NCBI GenBank assembly: GCA_963799975.1 | Contig: CAWCZF010000006.1 | Span: forward strand, 3,100,001-3,164,000 | Source: Actinoallomurus sp963799975 | GTDB taxonomy: Bacteria; Actinomycetota; Actinomycetes; Streptosporangiales; Streptosporangiaceae | DNA: 64,000 bases | Reading direction: 5' to 3' | Shown: positions 9,517-17,649 of the stretch, in pieces | Numbering within the stretch: the first letter of the stretch is position 1 | Layout of the letters: every line of letters starts with the position of its first letter | The notes under the pieces: generated by a model | The model's input: the letters and a program-made list of their open reading frames with translations, nothing else | The model's database searches: none | Told to the model about the DNA's origin: nothing | Made by a program: the position numbers and the translations under genes

Positions 9517-10656
9517 TCAGTCCTCGCCCGTCCCCTTGGTCACCGCGAACTCGATCGCCTTGGCGAGACTCGGATGCGGCTCCAACTGGACCGTGTCGGT
9601 GGCCATAGCCAAGCCCGCAGTGGCGGTGCGGTCCCGCAACTCGTGGAACACCTCAATCGCCGCTGCTGCTGACAGCGAGAACACCTCTCGCTCGCCGCCA
9701 TCCCGCTCGAACGCCAGCGTCTCTGACACCCGCAGCAAGTCACAGCCCGATCGCAGCCATGCAGAGGGACGGTCGAAGGCCAGCCGGTCACCAGCGAGAG
9801 CGAGTGCGAGCAACGTCGCCCGCGCCAGGCGCCCCGCTTCGGAGGAGGCATCGCCAAATCGGAGCCTCTCAAGGCCACCGAGCGAGATCCATGCCTCTCG
9901 ACGCGCCTCGCTGATCGAGACCCCACCGGGCGCCTCTTTGCTGGCGAGGATCTGCCCGTGGCCGATCTCGCTGAGTTTCTTTCCCTTGACCTTCTCTCCC
10001 TCTTGGTAGAAGGTCCAGTCGGTCTCCCCCTTCGCTTTGTCGTCGATGCTTCCTTGGAGGTTGAGCGGATCCTTGCGCATGCTCCGTCGCTCTCCCTCCA
10101 GGGGATCCAGACCGAACATCGTCGAGGTGTAGAACCGGGCGAACTTCGGCCACCGTCCCTTCCGGTGGGAGTCCCATGCGCCGAAGATCAGCGAACCCGG
10201 GTCCCGCTCGAACAGGGGACGGACGTCATCCGCGCTCACCTCTCGCAGTCGCTTGCCGACGTCGCTCTTGTCGAACCGAACACCGTCCACAAGGCTGTCG
10301 CGGAGGTACGCGTCCGCGTACCGATGCGGGAACTCCAGCGACGTCAGCCGGACGGCGCCACGACTGGTCTTCGCTTGCAGCTCGAACAGCGGGAGTTCGA
10401 TCCGGCTCTTGTCCCGTGCGGCAAGCAGCGCCTCTTCGACGCGATTCGCCTGGGAGGGCACCTGGTCCAGCACCACCGTCTTCCGGATCTCCCCGTCGAC
10501 CCGCCGAGGCTCTAAAAGATACGGACCCTCGGGGAAGGTCGGCGGCATCACCTTGTCCTCCGCTGCCGCTCGGTAGACACCGCGAATCGAGATCCCCGCC
10601 TCGCTTCGGTCCTCTCCGGCCGCCTCTAGCAGCCGGTCCATAAGCATCTGATCCAT
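9517..10656 (-). CDS. csb1: Type I-G Csb1 (Cas7 backbone subunit)
   Basis: Csb1 (GSU0053 family, Cas7) polymerises along the crRNA spacer to form the Cascade backbone. The 379-residue protein has the family's typical opening (VYRAAAEDKVMPPTFPEG at about 28-45) and its QVPSQANRVEEAL block near residue 85, followed by LEFPHRYADAYLRDS and FGAWDSHRKG. It is the first gene of the cas operon. ATG 10656 is preceded by GGAGG at a normal distance, and 143 bp separate it from the end of array 2, so pre-crRNA transcription could also read into the operon. Confidence 0.93.
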   Translation of the reverse strand: MDQMLMDRLLEAAGEDRSEAGISIRGVYRAAAEDKVMPPTFPEGPYLLEPRRVDGEIRKTVVLDQVPSQANRVEEALLAARDKSRIELPLFELQAKTSRGAVRLTSLEFPHRYADAYLRDSLVDGVRFDKSDVGKRLREVSADDVRPLFERDPGSLIFGAWDSHRKGRWPKFARFYTSTMFGLDPLEGERRSMRKDPLNLQGSIDDKAKGETDWTFYQEGEKVKGKKLSEIGHGQILASKEAPGGVSISEARREAWISLGGLERLRFGDASSEAGRLARATLLALALAGDRLAFDRPSAWLRSGCDLLRVSETLAFERDGGEREVFSLSAAAAIEVFHELRDRTATAGLAMATDTVQLEPHPSLAKAIEFAVTKGTGED

Positions 10657-10799
10657 AAGGTCGCCTCCGCCACGTAATCGAAGTCAGTGACGGAGACCTT
10701 ACGACCCAGCACTGACAGTTCGCAGAAGGTCGCAGCAAACGACGACATCACTAATAAGACCGCCGCGCAGATCGACGGTACGTCGTTCGCGTCCGGGCC
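10657..10799 (-). promoter_or_regulatory. Upstream region of the cas operon
   Basis: This 143-bp non-coding stretch lies between the oldest end of array 2 and the csb1 start. It contains a GGAGG ribosome-binding site just before ATG 10656. A locally AT-rich segment on the minus strand, around TCTTATTAGTGATG near 10750, could hold the promoter. No terminator is visible between array 2 and csb1. Promoter placement is inferred. Confidence 0.4.
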
Positions 10800-12750
10800 G
10801 TCACAATGAGGACCGGCGGTGAGGGTCGGTGTCGTACCGAGACGGGCGGCCGGCTGGCCTGGGCGGAGCTCCCGCGATGAGGACCGGCCGTAAGGACCGG
10901 TGTCACCCCACCCGGCCGCCGATGGCGACGCGAACGTGCCCGTCCCGCGATGAGGACCGGCCCGTGAGGGCCGGTGTCACGTCGGCGAGGTCACCACCGT
11001 CATCCAGACCCAAGCCCCGCAATGAGGACCGGCCCGTGAGGGCCGGTGTCACCTGACCGAACTGGTGGCCGCCGCGCTGGCCGTCATCCCCGCAATGAGG
11101 ACCGGCCCGTGAGGGCCGGTGTCACTGGACAAGCGCTTCTCGTGCTCGATCGTCATCGGTACCCGCAATGAGGACCGGCCCGTGAGGGCCGGTGTCACCC
11201 CAAGACGTAGAGATGTTCGTCGTGGCCCGCCAGCCCCGCAATGAGGACCGGCCCGTGAGGGCCGGTGTCACTCAGCGGCGGCGCACTCTGAGGTGGTCGG
11301 TTTGCTCCCGCAATGAGGACCGGCCCGTGAGGGCCGGTGTCACGGAGTTCCAGGGCGACGACGGTGACCCGCCAGACACCCCGCAATGAGGACCGGCCCG
11401 TGAGGGCCGGTGTCACAGGTCCCGGAGTAGACCAGCATGATGTCGATCGCCCCCCCCCCCCCCCCCGCAATGAGAACCGGCCCGTGAAGCCGGTGTCACC
11501 GGCCGGGAGAACGGGGTGATGCGGTCAAGACCGTAGCCCCGCAATGAGGACCGGCCCGTGAAGGCCGGTGTCACGATGAGTTCGCGGGGTGAAGGTGGCT
11601 GCTCGTCCCACCCGCAATGAGGACCGGCCCGTGAAGGCCGGTGTCACTCGCCAACATGTCCGGTCCGTAGTACAGGCTCGGGTCCCGCAATGAGGACCGG
11701 CCCGTGAAGGCCGGTGTCACCCGGGTTCTCCCAGCGAGCCTGGCGGACGTCGGGATCCCGCAATGAGGACCGGCCCGTGAAGGCCGGTGTCACGGCTTGC
11801 CAACGGGCCTGCCGTTCTTATCCCAGTGGGACCCGCAATGAGGACCGGCCCGTGAAGGCCGGTGTCACTCGGCACTCGCGCGTCCGCTCCGGTGCTCGGC
11901 ATGCACCCGCAATGAGGACCGGCCCGTGAAGGCCGGTGTCACCGTCGGGTTGGACGCGGGGTTGAGGAAGTCCCAGACCCCGCAATGAGGACCGGCCCGT
12001 GAAGGCCGGTGTCACCGACGCCAAGATCCACACCAAGATGACCGACCTCGCCCCGCAATGAGGACCGGCCCGTGAAGGCCGGTGTCACCGACGCCAAGAT
12101 CCACACCAAGATGACCGACCTCGCCCCGCAATGAGGACCGGCCCGTGAAGGCCGGTGTCACGCCCTTCGCTGCCCTCTTGTCGTCCCAGGAATAGGCCCC
12201 GCAATGAGGACCAGCCCGTGAAGGCCGGTGTCACTGAGGCGCTCTACAAGGGCAAGATCACGCTGAACGACCCGCAATGAGGACCGGCCCGTGAAGGCCG
12301 GTGTCACAGGTCGTGGGTGGCCAGCCATACGCCGGAGGGAGAGGCCCCGCAATGAGGACCGGCCCGTGAAGGCCGGTGTCACTGCCGACCTTCGCCGTGT
12401 TGGTGACGTCGATGCGGGTCCCGCAATGAGGACCGGCCCGTGAAGGCCGGTGTCACGATGACGCAGCGCGGCGACACGGGCCGCGCGCGCGACCCGCAAT
12501 GAGGACCGGCCCGTGAAGGCCGGTGTCACTGTCGAGGGCGCCGTACGTATCCGCCACCTCGGTCATCCCGCAATGAGGACCGGCCCGTGAAGGCCGGTGT
12601 CACAGCCTCAGGTGGATCCGGCCGTGGCACGACTTGCAGGCCCCGCAATGAGGACCGGCCCGTGAAGGCCGGTGTCACGCAACTGTCGGCGCTCCAGTAC
12701 GAACCAAGAGTTGCCCGCAATGAGGACCGGCCCGTGAAGGCCGGTGTCAC
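10800..12750 (-). CRISPR. CRISPR array 2: 27 repeats, 26 spacers
   Basis: The 37-bp repeat has CCCGCAATGAGG, ACCGGCCCGTGA and GGCCGGTGTCAC in order on the + strand. Copies begin at 10800 and 10871 (degenerate), then every 72-74 bp from 10944 to 12714. Repeats left of about 11420 read GTGAGGGCC; those right of 11500 read GTGAAGGCC; the copy at 11464-11499 is an intermediate with two changes. The leader is on the right, so transcription is leftward. The spacers at 12016-12051 and 12089-12124 are identical. The spacer at 11417-11463 is 47 bp because of a 17-base C run. The sense-strand repeat forms an ACCGGCC/GGCCGGT hairpin. Confidence 0.97.
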
Positions 12751-12880
12751 GGTCCATGACCTGGCACTTTGCTCTGCCCACTTCCTCGCCACCGCGGATC
12801 GGTGTCCGATTTGCCGCCGAAACCGCCTATTCCAGGTTAGGAACCTCCCGGGGCTGACGTGTGAACTTGGGGTTCCGAAG
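12751..12880 (-). promoter_or_regulatory. CRISPR leader of array 2
   Basis: This 130-bp block next to the most conserved repeats is colinear with the leader of array 1 at 4191-4320. It shares GGTCCATGACCTGGC, CGGTGTCCGATTTG, AGGTTAGGAACCTCCCGGGG and GGGTTCCGAAG at the same offsets. Conservation of these blocks in otherwise diverged sequence suggests a promoter or an adaptation signal. The rest up to the integrase stop at 12968 holds nothing recognisable. Confidence 0.85.
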
Positions 12881-12967
12881 TTTGGCATACGAGGCCGGTC
12901 CAACGATGCCCAGCCTCGTTCGCGGGCCAAGGCCGCGTAGGACCCGCCCCTCGTGTCTCAAAACCGC

Positions 12968-14386
12968 CTACTGCGCCAACGCATCGGCGATGCGGCGCCT
13001 CGCCGCGTCCTCTTGGCCGACCATGCACTTCGCGTACGTCCGGAGAAGAACCTCCAGGCTGTGGCCTGCCCACTCCGCTACTTGCCGCGGTGGGACGCCC
13101 GCGTTGAGCATCGTGGAGAGACACGTGTGGCGGAGGTCGTACGGTCGCTTGGCAAGCGGTGAGGCCAACTCCTTGCCGGAGAGCACCTCCCCTCGTGCTC
13201 TCCCCCACACCTTGCGGATCGTTTCGCCTGGGACGACGTCTGACTTGACCCCCCGGAAGACGCGGCCGTCTTTCGCCATACCGAACTCGTCCAGATGCGC
13301 ACGGAAATGCCGTACCTGGATAGGTGGCACAGGGATTGGGCCGCGTGTCTCACCTTCGGCTCGGTGCTTGGGCATCCGTCGCGTATCTCTGCGGGCACCG
13401 TCGTCGGTCCAGTCTCTGGCGACCTCGGGGGCGACCGGGCCGACGTACAGTTCTCCCCAGTCCTCTTCCTCCGGCGGGTCCTCGAACTGCTGCGTCTCCC
13501 CGTTCCAGATGCGCGCCGGCAGGATCAGGTTGTGCTCATAGACCTCGACTGCCTCCTCGGGGCGTAGCCCGCAATAGAGCATCGTGCCGTAGAACGCCAC
13601 GAGCTGCGGACCGCTTGGCTCTTGCCTTCGTCACCGCCTCAAGTAATGCTTTCCCCTGCGATGGGTTGACGACTGAGCGGCGGTCGACCTCAACCGCGGT
13701 CTTTATACTGATCCACTTCAGCCCCGTGAGGGGGTTCTCCGCGATGGCTTTGCGGAGCACCGCGTATTCAAGAGCGTTATGTAGGATTCCTCGATACTTC
13801 TTGGTGGTCACGGCGGCCATACGCTTTCCGTCGCGTCGGGTGGTCACCGTGTCGAGGACTTTCCGCAGTAGCTCGCCGTCGGCGAGGACCTCTACGTTCT
13901 TGGTGTTGCGCAACACCCAGTTGAGCACCTCGGCGACGTCGGGCGGCGCATCCTCGCGCTGCTTGGTATTGAATCCCCACCTGCACAGCGCCCTGCGGAG
14001 AGCCTTGTCGGACGGCCTGCCGCGCTGCGAAGACAATAGTACGGGCGTGGTGAGCATGAGCACCCGCGCGATGTCGGCGCGGTGTTTGGCTGAGGCGTCC
14101 TTCCATTTCATGTCCGCATAGTCACAGGCGAACTCGTACCAGCTCATGTGGTTGATCGTCTGCTTCCAGGCCACCGGTTGGCCGGTCTGCCTGCTGAACG
14201 CCTGGGCCTTGTTGACGGCGGCGACCAGCTCTGAGCGGAAGCTGTCGGCCTGGGCCTTCTTCTTGTATGTCTCCCGAAAGAGGGGCCTGCCACCTTCCAG
14301 AGGACCCGATATGAGATGACCTTCCCTGCCGCGTTCTTCCTTTTCTCAATCGCGTAGATACGGACGTCGTATGTGATGTCTTGCAT
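12968..14386 (-). pseudogene. int: Tyrosine-recombinase integrase with two frameshifts
   Basis: The integrase would recombine attP with the tRNA-Gln site. Three frames join: an N-terminal arm starting MQDITYDVRIYAIEKRKN (ATG 14386), a core-binding part running through WKQTINHMSWYEF to KALLEAVTKA (frame 13536-14174), and the catalytic part (12968-13600). Breaks lie near 14290 and 13610; each is repaired by a small indel. The catalytic part keeps Arg in YCGLRPEEA, YDLRHTCLS, a GHS His and the nucleophilic Tyr in RTYAKC. The start overlaps the xis stop by one base. About 9 kb of CRISPR-Cas separates it from attL, which is unusual for an AICE. Confidence 0.88.
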
Positions 14387-14583
14387 CAGACGGCGTCCTC
14401 TCGTGCGTCGAGCCAGCGGTCGAGTTCGGCTCGGCGGATGCGGAGGCTGCCGTTGGGCAGCGTGATGCAGCGGGGGGCTCTGTGCTTGGCGCGCCAGTCG
14501 TAGAAGGTTGATCGGGAGATGCCGAGTTCGGTGCAGACTTCGGCGAGGGTGAGTTTGTCACGGGTTCGTTCTGCGGTCTTCAC
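14386..14583 (-). CDS. xis: Excisionase-type helix-turn-helix protein
   Basis: A 65-residue protein with a MerR/AlpA-like DNA-binding fold: LTLAEVCTELGISRSTFYDW, then RCITLPNGSLRIRRAELDRW. Such proteins bind att DNA and direct the integrase to excision. The start is GTG 14583 with GGAGG about 11 bp upstream. Its stop overlaps the integrase ATG (TGATG), so the two are co-translated as in pSAM2-like elements. It is one of the few backbone genes without a frameshift. Motif A, a repeated hairpin, lies 23 bp upstream. Confidence 0.85.
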   Translation of the reverse strand: MKTAERTRDKLTLAEVCTELGISRSTFYDWRAKHRAPRCITLPNGSLRIRRAELDRWLDAREDAV

Positions 14584-14605
14584 GGGCGCGGTCGCCTCCG
14601 AAGGT

Positions 14606-14658
14606 GTGATCGGTCGGGATGGGCGTGGCCGGCGGCGTGCTTGGTGGCTGTGCGCCGG
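14606..14658 (-). promoter_or_regulatory. Repeated 5' hairpin motif, copy A (upstream of xis)
   Basis: This copy contains GTGATCGGTCGGG at 14606-14618, then a hairpin with arms CCGGCG (14629-14634) and CGCCGG (14653-14658) around the conserved loop CGTGCTTGGTGGCTGTG. Copies B and C have the same loop, spacing and position 22-25 bp before a minus-strand start codon. In the sense strand the hairpin comes first, then CCCRACCGATCAC, then the start. Regulation of the xis-int unit is inferred. Confidence 0.65.
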
Positions 14659-14814
14659 TCACGGGTGTGAGACCTCGGAGGCGTCCCGGGGGTGGGCGTG
14701 CGGGATGAAGCGGGTAAGCGGAAATCAGCAGAATTGTTTGTGCTGCTTTTCGCTTACGTGCTTCCAGGCGTGGCCGTGGATTGGAGACGTACCGGCGCTC
14801 GCGCTCTCCAGCGG

Positions 14815-16798
14815 TCATCGGCTGGTCTCCAGAGCGGCGGGGTGGACCTCGTACGTCGGTGCGGCTGGGCGTCCTCGTCCGGTGCGTAGCGGACTCGGGA
14901 GGCGGCGTATCCAGCCGTGGGTTTCCAGGACGCGCAGGGCGGGGTCGAGGTCGGTGATCTTCTTGAAGCGGGCGCGTAGGGGTGGTTGGGCGTCGCGGGC
15001 GGCGAAGCGGGTCCGGGTGGTGTTGCGTGTCCAGTCGAGGACGGCTTTGGCGTTGGCCGTCGCGGGGTCTGCGCCGATCGCGTCGTAGGCGGCTTTGGCG
15101 TGCGCGGTGAAGTACTCGCCGATATCGCGTGCATCGGCGAAGGTGTTGGCGGTGATGGGCTGGTTCCAGCCGTCGCGGAGGTGTTTGGCGAGGTGGAGGA
15201 GTCCGGCGATGCGGACGGTTGCGCCGACGAGTTTGCCGCCCCAGTCGGTCATGTGTGCCAGGTCGCCGTCTGGGCGGAACCGCGGTTCGGTGTCGGCCAG
15301 GAGCTGGGTGATGGCCTCGGACGCCTCGGCGGTGAAGGTCAGCGTTGCCGGTTCGGTCAGCCGGGCCAAGGACAGCACGAGCGCTTTCGTCGTGGTCTGG
15401 TAGGCCGTCTCCTGGTCGGCGGGCATGGGGTCGGGCTGGTTCTTGCGGTGGCCGAGCAGGGAGTCCGGAACAGCGAAGAGGAGGCGGCCGAGGAGTCCTT
15501 GGTCGCGGAACTGGGGTGTGTCGCCGAGTTCGGCCAGAACGCCAGGCTGGGTGCAGATGCCAAGCGTGACGGTGGCATTGTCGATGTGCTCGGAGTCGCG
15601 GCCCATGCGGTCGACGCGCATCTCTTCGCCTGCGTGGCCTTTCTTCAGGACGGCGAAGTTCGGGGCCCCGGAGTAGCGGCCGGCGGCGATGGAGAAGACC
15701 TCTCCCTCTGGTGACAGCACGGCCATCCGGCCGCCCTGCTCGCACAGCAGCGACGTCAGCACTTCCACGGTCGCGTCGTCGGAGTACAGCCGCGGCCGTG
15801 CCGGGACCACGGCGGCGTCGAGCGCAAGCTTGGCTTCGGTCGCTTCGACCAGGGCGAGTGCCCGTTGGGTCGGGTCCAAGATGGTGGCGTTCTCGGCCGT
15901 CTTGGCGGTCTTGTCGGCGTACGCCTCGGCGATGCGGCGTGTGATGAGCGCTTCGGCGATCGCGGGTTCGGCTTCGGTGATGAGGGTCTGTTCGGCGGCC
16001 TTGATCGGGGCGCACATCGCCCGGTAGACCTCGGATTTGCGGTTGCCGGGCGGCAGGACGACGACGGTGAACAGGTTCGCCGGTTCCCGCCACGCCGGGG
16101 CCTGGATCCACACCTTCCCGCCAGCGGCTACGGCGAGGACGGCCAGGGCGAGGCAGCCCGCGAGGTCGGCCGGGGTCTGGGTGGCTTCGGCGAGCGAGGC
16201 CGCGTACTCCCCCAGCCAGTCCGGGAACGTCCACAGCGGAAACCCCGGCAGACCGGTCGCGGTGGCGGTGAGCGGTGTGGGTTCGGGCCAGCCGTGGGTG
16301 TCGGGTGTGGTGATGGCGGTGAGTTCGGCGATGACCGTGCCGCGCAGGTTCGCCCGCGTCGTCTCCGGTGGCGGCCTCGCCGAGCTGGGTGAGGCGGTCG
16401 CCGGTGTCGATGACGGTACGGGCGTAGGCCAGGTCACGGACCATGTGGGCGTAGTAGCCCGCATTCGTCACAGCCGGGACCTGGGCCACCAGGGTATGGA
16501 GATACAGAGCGCCGCCGGTCTTGGTGAGGTCGTGGCCGAGTTCGGCGCCGACCGCGAGCGGATCGAATGGCGCGCCTCGGTCGGCGAGGGTCGTGATGGC
16601 CTGCCAGATGCGGATGTGGGCGGGCCGGTAGAACTCCGACCCGTCGAGCAGCTCGCGGACCTCGGTCAGGGCGGCGGGTGCGAGCATCGCCGCGCCGAGC
16701 ACGACCTGTTCCGCGCCGATGTTGTGCGGCGGTACGCGTTCGGCGTCGAGCGCGGGTGAGTCGGCGTCGATGACGCGGAGTGGGCTTGGCTTGGTCAC
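14815..16798 (-). pseudogene. AICE replication protein (DnaB_N + DUF3987), frameshifted
   Basis: The N-terminal part (GTG 16798) is a DnaB-helicase N-terminal-like domain: HNIGAEQVVLGAAMLAP and FYRPAHIRIWQAI. After a one-base loss near 16365 in a G/C run the frame continues as a DUF3987 protein: VWIQAPAWREPANLFTVVVL, PPGNRKSEVYRAM (P-loop-like), LLSPEGEVF-type block, and RLLFAVPDSLLGHRKN, ending at 14815. DUF3987 proteins with this N-terminus act as primase/helicase-type replication initiators of AICEs. The remaining 231 bp to xis hold motif A and no gene. A single base restores one open protein of about 660 residues. Confidence 0.82.
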
Positions 16799-16869
16799 TG
16801 GGGTGCCTGTCCCTCTCGGGTGGGGCCGGTGTCCCGCCGCCGAGGTGGCGGCGGGACCGAAGCGGATGG

Positions 16870-17141
16870 CTAGGCGGCCATAAGGTCGGCGGTGATCTGG
16901 TCGGCGAGGGCGCGGGCGTTTGTGTGCGCCATGTGGAGGCGCTTGGCGATGAGGTTCGGCGTGCCGCCGGCGGCGAGGATGAGGACGGCGGCGATGCGCC
17001 GTTCGCTGGGAGTGAGCGCGACGGAGCGTTCACCGCGGGCGGCGAGTTCGATCGCGACGGGTCGATGACGCCGTCTTCGGGGAGCAGCCATACCGTGCGC
17101 GGGTGGGCGTTCGGCTGGCCGGGCTGGGTGGTCTGGGTCAT
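16870..17141 (-). pseudogene. Small helix-turn-helix protein (LuxR/sigma-like), frameshifted
   Basis: The gene starts at ATG 17141 after AAGGAGG, reads MTQTTQPGQP and LLPEDGVIDP, then loses frame near 17063 in a GGG run. It resumes as LAARGERSVALTPSERRIAA and GGTPNLIAKRLHMAHTNARA, with a stop at 16870. The second part is a LuxR-type HTH (LTPSERRIAAVL... IAKRLHMAHTNARAL), likely a DNA-binding regulator of about 90 residues. It lies just upstream of the replication gene and downstream of hairpin motif B, so it probably heads the rep unit. Confidence 0.7.
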
Positions 17142-17165
17142 GATGGAAGGGCCTCCTTCGGTTTT

Positions 17166-17218
17166 GTGATCGGTTGGGGCGGCGGTCCGGCGTCGTGCTT
17201 GGTGGCTGTGCGCCGGGC
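17166..17218 (-). promoter_or_regulatory. Repeated 5' hairpin motif, copy B (upstream of the HTH-rep unit)
   Basis: GTGATCGGTTGGG at 17166-17178 is followed by arms GTCCGGCG (17185-17192) and CGCCGGGC (17211-17218) around the loop CGTGCTTGGTGGCTGTG. It lies 25 bp upstream of ATG 17141. The stem is longer than in copy A and uses a T-G wobble, while the loop is identical. Confidence 0.65.
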
Positions 17219-17223
17219 CGCAC

Positions 17224-17514
17224 TCATGTCCTGGGTCCGCGTGGCTTGCGCGTGCGGTCGCGGCCGTGGGTCTGCTTGAGGTGGGTGTAGATGCGGCGGC
17301 CGAGGCGGAGCCTGGCGCCGGTTCCGGTGCAGTACGGGCAGTGCCGCCAGGCGCGGCCGGTCGGGGACAGCACGCGGCCGGTGCCCTCGCAGCGGCGGCA
17401 GGCGCGGAACGGCCAGATGACGCAGGCGGCGACGTAGCCGACGCCGAGCACGAGGGCGAAGACGAGCAGCGAGCCGGTTGATGAGCCGGTGGCGGTTGCG
17501 GCGTGCAGGGTCAC
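17224..17514 (-). CDS. Small membrane-anchored zinc-ribbon protein of AICE type
   Basis: This 96-residue protein has one hydrophobic segment (SLLVFALVLGVGYVAACVIW, about 15-34) and then two CxxC-x-G-x-G motifs, CRRCEGTGR and CPYCTGTGAR, like the DnaJ zinc finger. It has a basic C-terminus. Similar small proteins are common between tra and rep genes of actinomycete elements; the function is unknown, perhaps transfer-related. The frame is intact. GTG 17514 is the likely start. Confidence 0.7.
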   Translation of the reverse strand: MTLHAATATGSSTGSLLVFALVLGVGYVAACVIWPFRACRRCEGTGRVLSPTGRAWRHCPYCTGTGARLRLGRRIYTHLKQTHGRDRTRKPRGPRT

Positions 17515-17597
17515 GGGCGGGCCTTTCTGGGCTGTTTCGGGCGTGCGAGGTGGAGGCCGCGACCCGCGACCTGAGGCTTGTTGCCGCAGGTGGGGCG

Positions 17598-17649
17598 GGT
17601 AGCGGGCCGGGGTAGCGCGGGCGCTACCGGTTGCGGGGGTGCCGCTACC
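17598..17649. repeat. Nested inverted repeats after tra
   Basis: A perfect palindrome GGTAGCGC-GG-GCGCTACC lies at 17611-17628. It is enclosed by a second pair, GGTAGCG at 17598-17604 and CGCTACC at 17643-17649, the latter overlapping the tra stop. It may be a transcription terminator for tra or a small origin/transfer site; nothing in the sequence decides between them. Confidence 0.55.

Noticed and set aside
10829..12940. Several small frames over the CRISPR array reading NEDRPVKAGVT or TGLHGPVLIAG repeatedly
   Set aside because: Translation of the CRISPR repeat itself, not proteins.
14558..16350. Arg/His/Pro-rich continuation of the long rep frame
   Set aside because: After the frameshift near 16365 it is out-of-frame translation; the DUF3987 motifs are in another frame.
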